Assembly (NCBI GenBank): GCA_920105625.2
Contig: OV050031.1
Coordinates: 226,100,194 to 226,164,193, forward strand
DNA: 64,000 nt
Direction of reading: 5' to 3'
Source: Clusia tigrina
Taxonomy: Eukaryota > Arthropoda > Insecta > Diptera > Clusiidae
The notes beneath the pieces were generated by a model that had not been told where the DNA came from, searched no databases, and was given only the letters and a program-made list of their open reading frames with translations. The position numbers and the translations under genes were made by a program. Positions 25,801-37,352 of this stretch are shown here, piece by piece (the stretch's first letter is position 1; each line of letters opens with the position of its first letter).

Positions 25801-26403
25801 TTCGAAAATGATGCCTAATTTGAACTGCCGACCTTGTGGGATCTTTTCGCTTAGCTCGATCACCAGGAATTCCGGCACCGCATCCAGCTCGTACTTCTTG
25901 ACGAAGATGGTTTGGCTGCCGGTTTGATCCAGATACACACTGGCGATCGTCAGGTTGAGCGAATGCAAGATAATGCGATCAGTATCCTCGACGGTGGAGA
26001 TGTGGATCAGAATTTGTCCCGAGAAGTTACCAGTTGCTACATCCGGATGCAGATACAAGTCGTAGTGGGTGGGGAAGAGTGTGCTCGGCAGGCGATAATC
26101 AATCTGCAAGAGTCAATTTTGCACCAGTTACGAAGTCATTTGGGAGATGGAACTTACTGGCACGATGGGTGGTGGGGTTGGCGTGGCAGGTGTGGTTGAG
26201 GTACCATTTGTGTCCGGCGGTGTGGTGCTCGTTGTAGTGGTGGTCGTCTTCAAGGCCTCTTCCAAGATGTCCACCTTTTCGCGAGTCTCACGTAATTCAT
26301 CCTTCAAAAGCGACTTTTGTACCGCCAACACAATGGTGGAAACGGTGAAAGCGGTCAGCGCCAAACCCAGGCCGATGGCAATGAGTTTAACGGTGATGAT
26401 CAT
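22865..26403 (-). CDS. Gene C: type II membrane M1 aminopeptidase, 958 aa
   Basis: Exons (minus): 26158-26403, 25733-26103, 25519-25666, 25194-25458, 24964-25134, 24807-24904, 24311-24747, 24163-24248, 23649-24054, 23301-23579, 22865-23234; phases close exactly. The start ATG at 26403 opens a short tail and an anchor (residues about 5-28), then a Thr/Pro-rich stalk with an NGT sequon. Active-site motifs: GAMEH (GAMEN variant), HEFAH (about residue 390) and NEGF 18 residues on; transition-state Tyr region [13 protein letters not shown]. The 437-nt exon corresponds to two separate exons of gene B (290 + 147), and the 86 + 406 pair is shared with gene A, so intron loss or gain separates the paralogues. 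No GPI signal at the C-terminus (WLEKQQQQ). Expected location: plasma membrane, active site outside, probably gut. Confidence 0.94.
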
Positions 26404-27400
26404 TGTGTCAAAGCCCTGTAAACCACTCTGGAGTTATATAATCTGTGATAGGCAAAGAAAGCTGAGCGCGAATTGCGAGTAGTACCGAAGTTACGCGTTG
26501 CTATATCACAACTGCCGTTGGGGCCATAAGCAAGTGCAGCACTGTATCTTTGCTGAGTTGAACGGTAGATAGCATTATCGCTCGCACCCATACCTGGGCT
26601 AATCTAATCGCGGCCCGGCGCGAGCGTCTGTCCCCAAAGTCAATATTTCTAATCGCCTGCTGCTGCCATAATTTTTATAATGATTGCTTCGAAGCATGTG
26701 TGGAACATGAAATTCAAATTCTCGTATTTATGGATTTCCAATCGCCATGTCGCGCACACACTGGGTCCAGCTTTCGGTCGGGCTCGAAAATCCAGCCACG
26801 GTCAATTAAACGTGTCGTCGCCAGCATTGTGTGAAATTTCCGCTCACACACGGCTGCGCGGGGTAACCGCCATGTGTGTGCTTAACTGCGAGTACTGATG
26901 GGATTAGCGGTCCTCTGCTTGCGGCAGTCCCTTCCCTACCTGTGCACGCAACGAGAAGGGTCGCAACGGCTCTGGGTGCGATGCGATGTGATGTGATGCG
27001 GCGTTTGCTTCTTTCTGGCGTGCCAGAGATTCACACACTCTTTCCGCTTGTTTCCGTTGATTTCCCTAAATCAATCGCCCTAATTAGCGATTAGTGTACA
27101 AACAAAAGAAGTTGCCTTCATCAACTGCTATTCCAAGTTAATCTATGGATGCGTGTGAGTGTGTGTGTGAGTCTCTGTGAGTGTATTTTTTTATCGAGGG
27201 GGAAAGCTTTAAGCCAATTAGTCAGTGTGGGACTTCAAGCCACTAAAACCTGCTCACTGTCGTGGCGGGCAACCCTCCCAGGACCACAAATGTGTTTACG
27301 TCGGGAGGCCGTCATGAGCATTATTGCCCAATCGTCTGTATTTGTCAGTCTATATCAAGTCAGCTGCTGGTTGTCGCTCCATGGCCAAATTTCTGCTACG
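26404..27400. other. Upstream region of gene C; no other gene seen
   Basis: Probable promoter of gene C at 26404-26600, with GATA-type motifs at 26446-26451 (TGATAG), 26567-26572 (AGATAG) and 26575-26580 (TTATCG). The remainder to 27400 has no supported gene; a GTGAGT-rich run occurs at 27150-27185. Confidence 0.45.
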
Positions 27401-29385
27401 TTTCCTAGCTGCTATTGACGCAGGATCCATTGTCGTTCACGCTCCTCCTTGCGTAGCGCCACCATTACTCGTTCAACGAAGGTCAACACCACGTTCCATT
27501 TACCAGGTGAGTCCAGCATTGCATCCGCTATGTTGGCTGTGGTCGGTGGTCTGCCCCAGACAGACCCCAGCAGCTCTCTCCAAGTCCTGAAGCGTGAGCA
27601 GTAAAGCATCACGTGCCTGGCGCTCTCAAATTCGCCCGAGTACTTTGGACAGTAGGGGTCTTCTGATATTTTGAAGCGGCCATAACCGCTGAATAACTGC
27701 GTCATATAGTTGGTGAGACCACCATGCTTCCTGTTCACCCACTATGACACACTGGGAATGAGCTGGAATGTCCATCATCCCTTCTCGGACTGCTCCCATC
27801 TCTGTTGCCACTCTTCCGTGCATCGCTGTCGCTCCGCTAGCCTTCGTTCGGCTGTAGGCCTTACGCCCTGTCGGTCGTACAGTCGCTGCAGCTTCAACGC
27901 TCGTAGGTCCAGGGGCATTTTTGCAGCAAAGACGGAAATTGGACGTCAGAGACCGTTCGGTAGGCGCAGGTGAGTCTAAGCGCACTTAAACGTTGCATTG
28001 CGCAAGCCTCTCTGAGAAGCGTCGTTTTGGTCCTGCCCAGATGGGTGCTGCATAGAGCATCACGGAATCCTTGCCTTGCCTTTTTCCCTCACGTGGGCCT
28101 CCACTGTTCGGCAGAATCCGCGCAAGGGCACCTTGGATTTTAGAGCCTTTTTTGCTGACCGCTGCCAGGTGCTCCTTTAGCGAAAGCCTCGCGTCCATGC
28201 TAACTCCAAGATACTTAATGCTTGGCTGCAACCTAATACGGTGATTACCTATATCCACCACCATCTCCTCTCGCTTTTTCCGCGTGCATAGTAGGACAAC
28301 CTCAGTCTTTTGTGCAGCCAGTACGTAGTTGGTACGCTGATTGGAGCCACCTACGCACCCTTGCGATCGCATCGTTACACACCAACTGCAATTGCTCAAT
28401 ATGTGTGACCACCACTACCAGTGCGATGTCATCAGCATAGCCAATAATCGTCACGTCTTCCGGCATATTCAGCTCCATGATGCCATTGTACATGGTGTTC
28501 CACAGCATGGGCCCTAATATAGATCCTCCGAATACAGATCGTTGAGGAACTCCGCCGGTTGTTTGGTATGCTTTTACGCCCACCTCTGTCCCGTACAGCA
28601 GCATCCTATTGCCGAGGTAGCTACCGATTACGCGCCGCAAGTATGTTGGTACTCCAAAAGTGTTCCCCAATTCACAGAATTGAAGGCATTCTTAATGTCC
28701 AGAGTGACCACCGCGCAGTACATTTCGGCGCCTCCCTGCCACTCGTCGCGTCCCGAGCAATGCTTACTACCGCTCCGATCGCGTCGACTGTAGACCTCCC
28801 TTTCCGAAAGCCGAATTGTCGGTCAGAGAGCCCTCCTGGACGCTCGGGTGTCTCCTGCAGTCTTTCACAAATGATACGCTCAAAGATCTTTCCCACTGTA
28901 TCCAGCATACAAAGTGGACGATAGGAGGATGCCTGATCCGGTGGCTTTTCAGGCTTTAGCAACAGCACCAGCCTCTGCCGTTACCACGCGACTGGAAAAA
29001 TGCCTTCGCTTCGACAGGCGTCATACAGCTTTGCGAACAGTTCTGGTCTCACTCTTACCACTGCCTTGAAGGCCACATTTGGGACTCCATCCAAACCAGG
29101 AGACTTGTTGTCGTTGACCCGTGATATACTCGACAATACCTCATCGACAGTGACTATAGGTCCCCTCTGTGCGTCTAGCGTCACGACGGCTCTCGTTTCG
29201 CTCTGTGTTACCACTATGCGCTGCATCAGCTCTGGGCATGTAGGCTGAGGCGCTCTAGAACCCTTAACTTTGCGCATGACTGTTTTATATGCTAGACCCC
29301 ACGGGTCTTTGTCCGCACTCTCCTGCAGCTCTCTCAAACACAAATTTGCTGGTGTTCCTAGCTGCCTTCGGACCTAACATATTGC
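27400..29385 (-). mobile_element. R1/LOA-like LINE, 5'-truncated and frameshifted
   Basis: Minus-strand fragments in order: 29343-28981 (NDNKSPGLDGVPN, RT domain start), 28968-28672 (KPPDQASSYRPLCML, FGFRKGRSTVDAI), 28670-28302 (LGPMLWNTMYNG and the catalytic IGYADDIAL), 28399-27986 (thumb, IKYLGVSMDARLS, LYAAPIWAG), then 27738-27412 with a degenerate terminal Cys motif (ESARHVMLYC). At least four frameshifts separate them, and the usual PQGS(V/I)LGP motif is expanded to PQRSVFGGSILGP. The endonuclease part is missing. Same family type as 58870-59885. Non-functional. Confidence 0.88.
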
Positions 29386-29389
29386 GGAA

Positions 29390-30325
29390 AATAGGCGTAT
29401 GAAAAGTGGGTGTGTTGTTGGTTTTACACAGCTCATTCCAGTGTTCAAACCCAACTTCACATAAAATTTCAGGAAAATAGTTTGTTTCCTGAGCTACGCA
29501 CTCTTCCAGAATAAGGGCGTATGCTTTGTGGGCGTGTTAGTTGAGGCAACTACCCTGAAATCCTTACAGACCAAATAGTTCTTTATCAGAAATTTGGAAA
29601 ATGATGCCATGACAAAGAAATTGATTGATTTTTAAAGTCATCGAGGAATCTCTCTCTCGAAATCTGCTTTGATTTACATTATAATTCCAGTTCAGGAATT
29701 TTAATTTATAATCAAATTGCCGAATCCTTGAAGGAAGGAATGCAGAAGTATACTAGGGAAAAGGGAACAAAAGAGATTCCTCTTCTCAGATGACCTGATC
29801 ACAGCATCTGTAATCACAACCCGTTACTGGGATAGAGCCGACTTCAAAAACTCCCCCCAGGAGATAAAAAGTTATATTAGCAAACCTGGGCAGTGAAAAA
29901 TGTTCGATTACTTCTTCAATTCCTTTGAATAATCGTGTGTAAATTTAACTCTCTATCACAAGGCATGGCTGAATGTCCGTAGGTATTGCCTGCTTATTTC
30001 AATCTTGGCCAGAATTGTGCCAGACTTTTATTATGAGGGCTGAACATGAACTTCAACAAGTCTTCTTCAGATCTACATTTGAACAAACAGTTTATATTTT
30101 GGAAAATTATCAACAACAATCGGCAGGAAAGGGCGTCTAGGCGTCCATCCCAGCCTGGAAACGGCACACACATTCCTATTAGTCTGTCCACTTCCTTTCC
30201 CAGCTTGATATGAGTCATCTTTCATGCTGGTTAGGCATTTCGCTACTCTTACTGCAAAGTCAATTGACTTCCGCCATTGTGATAACGCTTCCTGCTTCGT
30301 CTGAGACTGTGCGGAACGAATGGAA
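29390..30325. other. Intergenic, no gene seen
   Basis: AT-rich DNA between the LINE fragment and the wntD upstream region. No supported gene. Confidence 0.35.
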
Positions 30326-30336
30326 TATCCTCAGTG

Positions 30337-30752
30337 CAGGTGCGAGGTGTGTGAGTGTGTGTGATTGCATTGTGTGTGTGCCTGTGGTGTTTGCGTGTTT
30401 ATATTGAAGTTAAGCGGTTTGAATGCACTTAGCCTGATCTTGAGTGGCAGCTTCGCAGATGCCTTCATTGTCCACTTACCGCAAGCACTCAACACTCAGC
30501 AGGCCTCCTCAGCACCGCACTCGCCGTCGCCATATGCCCAAACAAATCGGCGCATAATTGCATTGTCGCTTAAGTGCATTAGGGACAAAAGCGGCAAAAT
30601 ATTGCACACAGATTATTGCTCGCCGCACACTCGAGAAGTTAACGTTGCCCGGGCAGCGTTCAAGGACTGCGGCTGCCGGCGTCGTTTGCGGAAAACCCAG
30701 TGACGCGTTTCAGTTAGAAATACCCTTGACTACCTGGATGCGTGGGAAAATC
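30337..30752 (+). promoter_or_regulatory. Candidate wntD enhancer: Dorsal, Twist, Zelda and Snail-type motifs
   Basis: Matches read directly: CAGGTG (Snail/E-box) at 30337-30342, CATATG (Twist-type E-box) at 30531-30536, GGAAAACCC (consensus Dorsal site, reverse of GGGTTTTCC) at 30690-30698, CTACCTG (reverse of the Zelda/TAGteam heptamer CAGGTAG) at 30730-30736, and a weaker Dorsal-like GGGAAAATC at 30744-30752. They lie 140-550 bp upstream of the TATA box. wntD is known in D. melanogaster as an early target of Dorsal and Twist, so the cluster is expected; function here is inferred. Confidence 0.6.
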
Positions 30753-30891
30753 GCAGACCACTGCAGGGACTGGCAGTGCGACGGAGTTTTTCCGTTTGGG
30801 TTTTACCACGCCTGCGAACCAGTATGGGGAAATATAATTTCCGTTTTTATCATTATGTTATCCTTGTCGATCGTGCGCGGCCTGCGCTCTG

Positions 30892-30899
30892 TATAAAAG
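30892..30899 (+). promoter_or_regulatory. wntD core promoter TATA box
   Basis: TATAAAAG; transcription would begin near 30922-30928 (TTCAAT), leaving a 5' UTR of about 55-60 nt before the ATG at 30983. Confidence 0.75.
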
Positions 30900-30982
30900 C
30901 CGCATTGCTTGTTGCACAGCAGACATTCAATGATCACACTTCAACGCCAACGTAACTCAATTTCATTGTAGAACAATTTAAG

Positions 30983-32035
30983 ATGTCAACAGTCAACGCA
31001 CTCGCGTTTATTCTGAGCATAGTAGCAGCATTCACTGCCATCGAAGCCTACGCGCTGGACCAGCTGCAATATCTGGCCAGCCAAAGCCACTACAGTGCGC
31101 AAATTGTAAGTTCACTGGCTCATCCCTTGGGAGATGCCCCACAGCACAAAAAGAAAACTATCCAGTACTGATCCATTTCTTCATTTTAGTATCAAGCGCC
31201 ATTCTCAGTCGAAGACTTTTTACCCAACAGTTTGGATTTGGCGCTGCAAGGCTGTCAGCAGAGCTTCAAGTGGCGCCGCTGGAACTGCCCCAGCTCCAAT
31301 TTTTTCCTTCGCCACTCTTCGCAACCCCAGCTGCTGGATGCGGAAGACGCCTACGTGAGCGCCATAACTACAGCTGCCCTCTTGTACACCATCGCCAAGG
31401 ACTGTGCCGGCGGCACTGTGGCCGGTTGTGGCTGCAAGCACTACTCCTTCACATCGCAATGCTCCGACGATCCACAAAAGGCGGTCGAACTTCACGGCGC
31501 CACTTTCTCCAACGACTTCCACGGCCATGTCCGGCGGCACAACTACATGACGGTCACGACGCTGCTGAAAAAGTCGCTCATCAAGCAGTGCGGCTGCAGC
31601 ACCATGAGCTCCACCGGCTGCATTCAGGAAGTGTGTGTGAAGGTCCTGAAGCCCTTCGACCAGCTCGCCAACGACATACGCCAAATGTACGACGAGGGTC
31701 TGGAGCTGAGCAGCACGCTCGTCAACTCGCACATCATTTGGAAGAATGTGCCCTTGGACTCGCTCGTCTTCACGAAGGAGTCGCCAAACTACTGCGAACC
31801 AGATGCGGTGCCGCTTTGGAATGGCATGCGGGGACGTCAGTGCTCGCATCCCAGCGGCGAACAAGCGTCCGCGGAAGAACGCCAATCGTGCCGCACTCTC
31901 TGCCGCAGCTGCGGCTTCCAAGTGCGGCCCCAAAACGTGGTGACCGAGAGTCGCTGCAACTGCAAATTCGTTTGGGGCTTCCAGCGGCACTGTGAGGTGT
32001 GCGTCAATGTGGTCAGGCAACATTACTGCCACTGA
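30983..32035 (+). CDS. wntD: WntD-like secreted Wnt ligand, 322 aa
   Basis: Divergent Wnt ligand. Exons 30983-31105 and 31190-32035, with an 84-nt GTAAGT...TTTTAG intron. A signal peptide covers about residues 1-24, followed by the Wnt Cys scaffold: WRRWNC, KDCAGG, GCGCK, KQCGCS, then a C-terminal Cys-rich domain (CRTLCRSCGF, CNCKFVWGF) ending HYCH. The canonical CHGxSGSC lipidation hairpin is replaced by CGCSTMSSTGC, and I find no N-x-S/T sequon. Both fit WntD, which in D. melanogaster is secreted without lipid and feeds back on Dorsal/Toll signalling. The start is the first ATG after the TATA box and fits the signal peptide. Converges with the Osiris-like gene at 32322-33587; the stop codons are about 290 bp apart. 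Gene identity is by recall of the family, not alignment. Confidence 0.9.
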
Positions 32036-32171
32036 AGAGCCATTGAAGGGAGCCACGCCGCCCGCCCAGTGAAACCGAATCTTAACGCCAAATCGAGAGG
32101 GAGCTTGTTGATCGAGCTCCCTCATCCTCTTAGACTAATTAATTATAATAATTTATTTACTTAAGTAGAAT

Positions 32172-32177
32172 AATAAA
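32172..32177 (+). terminator. Poly(A) signal of wntD
   Basis: AATAAA 137 nt past the wntD stop codon, in an AT-rich 3' UTR. Confidence 0.7.
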
Positions 32178-32283
32178 TTCACACCCCAATTATAAAAATA
32201 ACTACACAGTGACTTCTTCCTCATTCCACCAAGTTTTCAAGGATGTTAGATCAAACTCAAGGACATTTCTAAAACCTTTTTAC

Positions 32284-32289
32284 TTTATT
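32284..32289 (-). terminator. Poly(A) signal of the converging Osiris-like gene
   Basis: AATAAA on the minus strand about 35 nt past the stop at 32322. The two convergent 3' ends lie about 110 bp apart. Confidence 0.6.
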
Positions 32290-32321
32290 TGTTTGTTTTT
32301 GTGGGTACATAATTCGCTCCT

Positions 32322-33587
32322 TCAGTTGATCCAAGCGGCGGGCTTCCCCTCCACTCGATAACCATTGTAAGCCACGGAGGGCGCCACAGCCCCCAGTTCC
32401 GACCTCCGACTGGGCTCCCCAGCCCAGTAAGACGGCGCCACCTCGTACGTCTGCATCATTTTGTTGCTGTTCTTGATGGCCGACACTATCAGCAGGAATA
32501 TAGCCAGCTTCCCCACCAGTATTGACTTCATCAGCAGCAGCTTCAGCTTGGTAACCAGGAACGGCACAATCGCCGACTGTATCAGGAACGGCAGTATGAA
32601 CAGCGGCAGCACTTTGGTGACCATGTCGTACTTCCTGCTGCGCCCTAAGCAAACAGAAAAAATCGGATGAGCCCGCCGCGATTATACGCGTAACTTCGCT
32701 CTCTTACCTTGGTCCGTGTTGTCGCTCAGCCAGCGTTCGCGCATCACCTCAATCAGATTGTTGCCGTCCATGTTGACGCTGACGATGTCGTTCTGCATGT
32801 CCAGAGACATGTTGACGCCGGGTCCCACATTGTAACGATACTCACTGCCGTGTGAGTAGACGAGTGGGTCGTCGCCGCCCGCGGGTGCTGCAATTTCCGG
32901 AACTTCCGCAGGAGTAGCAGCCTTGACCCGTTTATGTTTCGGGCCGTACTTCCGCTTGCGCTTGCGACGTTTCTTGTTCTGCTTGTGGGTGTAACTCGCC
33001 ACGGAGTTGAGTGACGCCGGCGCTGAATTGAGCTGCTCCTGAAAACTTTCCTTAACTTCAGGCAACTCCGTTTGGGCGATGATGTCAGTTGACTCGGTTC
33101 TGAGCTGAGCAGGTGAAGCGTTCTGTTCATCGACGGTGATGACGCCCTCCTCGTCCTGCTCAGCAGACGATGTTGATGACGCCAATGTTGAACTATTTTC
33201 CCAATTCGACACTGCTGCCTCCCAGGCTGGGCTCTGGGCACTAATGCGGTCGCGCAACTTCTGCTTGTACTCCAGCGACGTTTTGTTGCCCAGATATGTG
33301 CTCTTGTAATTCTTGTAGATGCCCATGAAGATGTTCTTCAGCGGTTTGGCACGCTTCTTAAATGCAGCGTGCGGATCCAGGTCCGCGAGCGCATATCCAT
33401 CCGCATCTTCATAGTTTTGTGCTATGCTGCGTCCTGCCGCCACATTTCCCCTATTGACTCCTTTTGCCAGCGAGTGCTGCTGCTGCTCCCCGGGCTCTGA
33501 GCGCTCCGACTGCCCCGATTTGTGAGTGGCGCCTGTCGTTCGGAAGACCACACAAAATATTAACAAGAACCGCACTAACGTACTCAT
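32322..33587 (-). CDS. Osiris-like (DUF1676-type) secreted/membrane protein, 400 aa
   Basis: Exons 32708-33587 and 32322-32644 (minus), intron GTAAGA...TTAG, phases closing at 400 aa. N-terminal signal peptide of about 19 residues (ATG at 33587). Next comes a long polar region with a possible coiled/charged part and an extremely basic patch (KKRRKRKRK, then KHKRVK) near residue 215. A hydrophobic segment (PLFILPFLIQSAIVPF, LLLMKSILVGKLAIFLL) follows, and a Tyr-containing tail (YEVAPSYW, YNGYRVEG). Signal peptide plus late hydrophobic Leu/Lys helix plus Tyr tail is the layout of insect Osiris proteins, which act in cuticle-secreting epithelia. Assignment is by layout; I did not identify a specific member. 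Function beyond that is unknown. Confidence 0.75.
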
Positions 33588-33971
33588 TTTGTACGCATTT
33601 CACTAGACCGCTACTCGAAATTTGCTTCATGCACTCCTTTGCCAGCTGCTGTTGCGTCCGTTACTGCTCTGTGTCGTCTAACTACTCCAATGGCCGCCAA
33701 CAATATGCGCTGGATGCGCGCCCGCCATGGATTTTATTAACTCTCTCATCAACAATTCCATGGAAATTATTCTTTCTACTTGACTAGCCGGGACTGCACT
33801 CCAGCCAAACCACAAGAATGAGCGGCAATGAAGCGGACCGCAGCCAGAGTCAGGCAATTCTAGAAATACCGGCCTCACCAATGCAGCAAGAATTGCGAGC
33901 AAGTGCGAGTGCGAGTCCGGTCCAGAGCTAAACAAGGCGGCCACAGCGGAGGGTTGGAAACTGGGCTAAGC

Positions 33972-34059
33972 GGCAGACGTGTTGCTCATGCTTCATTCTA
34001 AATGAGTTGTTTGTGGCCGACAGCTCCACATTGCGCCAATTAAACTGCACAGCCATCGA
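33972..34059 (+). repeat. 88-bp direct repeat, copy 1
   Basis: Nearly identical (a few differences, one indel) to 36883-36971, 2.9 kb away. Starts GGCAGACGTGTTGCTCATGC and ends GCACAGCCATCGA. Flanks differ, so the duplicated piece is only this block. Confidence 0.85.
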
Positions 34060-36880
34060 TTCCGAAGCGCTCAGCGAATCCCAAGTGTCTGCCTGCTCCC
34101 ATGGCCCGCAGCTGTGGCTGCCCGAGAATATGTCAAGCGGGTCTGCGCTGCTGACGCCTTGGCTGCCGTTCTCTGTCCCGCCTCTGCGTTTAGCGCATTC
34201 TAATAATCCAAATAGAATCTGGAGTAGCTCCATCTGTAATTCAATTATTTTCTACTTTAGCCACTGACTCCGTGCCGCCGCAATCGTCCAATTAGCTACG
34301 TTGGCAAACTACTTAAACGCTGCCAAAGCGGACTCGCATTAACTGTCTTTGTTTAATGCAAAACGAAACGGGCTCCTCCGACCGCCGGCTCCCATTTATC
34401 CAAGTGGCTGAGGCTTGCTTCCTCGCAATTGATATGCCACATGTGAAAGTCGCTCACTTGTTCGCGGGCTAATTGGACACTTGAACAACTGAACACATAT
34501 TTTCAGACGAAGCTGGCGAACGTCCGCTTAATTAAACTTAATTAAAAAATTTTAGTGAACTCGTAGAAAGTTGCGCTGGCTTCTTAAGTTATAATTTCTT
34601 AAACGCTTCTAATGAACTGAGGCAAATCCGCTTCGGAAGTGGACCAATTGGGGATAATGTCGCCAGCAAGAACAGGGGCAGCAGCAGGAAGAGTAGCACC
34701 GAGGACTGGGCTTAATAGACATCCTTCCACACAACCAATTATTGCTCCTATCACTTTCTTAAAGGAGCACCTTCCACACCCACAGGAAGTTGGACCGACT
34801 ACTCTTAATGAAAGTGAAAAGCAAAGCCGCCTACGGAAAAGTTCTGCCGCATTTTCAAATAAGCACGTCGCAAACTAACGGTGTGCTGGGGGCAGCGAGG
34901 CTTCTGCAGCAATTGCAGCTCTGCCCTAATGGAAAATGAAAGCGTTTAGCGACCGCATTTCCAACATACCAAAAGGCGCACGCGTCTCTGGGTACAAACT
35001 CGGACGCCCTTTCAGCAGTGGGCCATAAATAACACACTGTAGTCAGGGGACAGCGGAGGGAGCAGTGCGGCCATAGTCAGACGGCGTGAAAGAATGCCTT
35101 CTCCCCCTCATGGAAATATATGCATAACTACGTAGTTGGTATTGGCGGCTATGCACAGTGGGGCAGGGAGGAGTCATAGCAGACAAAACCAGCAAACAAA
35201 GATGTCAATTTGGCTACTGATGTGTTTTCCACTGTGCTTAGTAATAGACAGAAGCCTACATGGAAATCATTAGTCTTTGCCTCTATTCATAGTGGACCAG
35301 AGTTGAACAAAAGTTGACTAAATTATCAGATGTTAAAATTTCGAAGAGTTATTGAGGCCATTGAACCCACAGGGGAACCCCAAGAAAAGAATCTATTAAA
35401 AACAAATGCGTTTGCCAATTCACTTTCTGAAAGAATATTGCAATAGTTTTTGATCCTCCTAAGAATACAACTTCCTGGACTCCGCAAAATACGCATTGAC
35501 TTCAGTTCAATCCAAATTTTTTCCCCACAGAAGCCATTCTTTGTGTCTGGAAAATATGATGAGCACTGACACTCGGATACTCAACCTATCCCCACCGTTT
35601 TTGTGTTCTCCACTCAGCTTTGTATAGAAGTCTGGGTGGACTCCCATGACGCCTAAGCAGCTCCTCGTGGTCTTCTGCAAATACTCGCAGTTTGATCCAT
35701 TTTAAATCTGAACTCATAATGATTATATCGCATCTACCTTGGTGGCGTTACCATGTTCCTCATGATTGTACCATGTTTCTCATATGCCTAAAAGCGTTGT
35801 AGTAGATCCAAAGATTGGGTACCGTAGATCCATACTAATATATAATTCAGTTATATAGCTTTCAAACTTTCATTTTTGCTGCACTCGTGCCAGAGAAGTT
35901 ATGCTTGAAGAGTTCTACCCAACTCCAAATGATAATATGGAACAATGATAAGGAAATCATGGCAACGAAAGGGCTGATGAGCGAGCACGAAGAGGCTCAT
36001 CGGAAATCGATCAAGTATTTTCCTTTATGGACGTGGGCTTCCCCTAACTGTTGTTAAGGGAGCCAGTTACCTACCTATCTATGGAAAGCATACATGAAGC
36101 CCCTTCAAAAAGTTTATGAAGAGATGTTGTGAGGTTTGGTACTATATCGATACCTCTCTGACAAATTATACGAGCAATCTTTATATTGAATTGTTGCATA
36201 TGCCTGCAATAAGCTTGCCACAAGGAGCAATCAAATATTAATTTTACTAAAATGGTTGCAAAATTTGGTCGGTCAGGCATCCATATATAAGGGGAATAAC
36301 AGAAAACATGAACATATTTCCAACTGTTTGGGATTTTGTCTCTAAATATACCTCGAGAACACTTTTATAAAATACATCAGCAGTGTTATTATAATGCGAA
36401 AGGACCTTCTGAGATGCCGTATTTTCATGTACTCGCCATCCCGCCACACTCATATTCGAAAGATAGAGAACCACAGAAGGTCGCTCTCGTTATGAAAATG
36501 TGCCATTTTCTAAAATATTTGTTCCTGTTGATGTATTAAATTGTCCTTTCTTTAGCTCCTCCTTCCTGTAACTCACTTTTCAATTGGCTCGGCAGAGTAA
36601 CAAAACAAACTCAAAAAGGAGGCTTAAAAGTGAAAAGTGATTAAAATACTCAGGTAGAAAATTTCTTTCAGACACTGAAGGAACGCTTCCTTGTTGTGTG
36701 AGAAAAGTCGAAAAGGTTTCTTCCAGTTGTTGTGGCCTTTTATTGTTGGTATATAAAGAGCCATACTTAAAAACAATAGGAACTGTTTTAGTCGTTGGTC
36801 CAATATGAACCCGCCTATGCCGCTTTTAATGGTACTTTACTGCCGCCCTGCACTATTTCCATACTAAATTCGTAAAGAGA
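34060..36880. other. Intergenic, no gene seen
   Basis: No supported gene. A CCTACCTATCTAT string near 36070 resembles LINE 3' tails elsewhere in the window but is not diagnostic. Confidence 0.35.
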
Positions 36881-36882
36881 TC

Positions 36883-36971
36883 GGCAGACGTGTTGCTCAT
36901 GCTTTCATTCTAAATGAGTTTTTTGTGGCTGACAGCTCCACATTGCGCCAATTAAACTGCACAGCCATCGA
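36883..36971 (+). repeat. 88-bp direct repeat, copy 2
   Basis: Partner of 33972-34059, same orientation. Differences: one extra T in the GCTTTCATTC stretch, G to T in the GTTTTTTG stretch, and C to T in GGCTGACAG. Confidence 0.85.
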
Positions 36972-37318
36972 GAGAAGACTTGCAAACCCCCTCTAACCAA
37001 GTTTCATACATTAGCATATTTGTGAGATATTTTCACTGCTTGCTCCACTGTGCGATGTATGCGCACGTACGCCCCCGGCTGATTGATGCGCAAAACGCAT
37101 GCGGCCTGAAGCTGAAAGTCTAAAAAGAGCTGCAGTGAAAATGCGACTTTGTGAGTAATATTAATGAATTTTGTTGTTGTTTTTTAAACAGCTTTGTGCT
37201 GGTTGTTGTCTTGCTTCATAGAAAATCCGAATATCCGTCTGTGTCCTTATGTGGCGACCAATTAATACGGCGGCGCGTGCCTAATGTGCGCATTGAACTT
37301 GGACAAAGTGATTAGCCA

Positions 37319-37352
37319 TATAAGGGAGCCTGCCATACCCAGAGACTCACTT
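37319..37352 (+). promoter_or_regulatory. Candidate core promoter of the 134-aa gene
   Basis: TATAAGG at 37319-37325 and a TCACTT Inr-like string at 37347-37352, about 28 bp apart. This would give a 5' UTR of about 465 nt before the ATG at 37814. Confidence 0.5.

Noticed and set aside
31220..32125. 301-codon minus-strand open frame
   Set aside because: Exact antisense of wntD exon 2; wntD has the Cys scaffold, splice sites and promoter.
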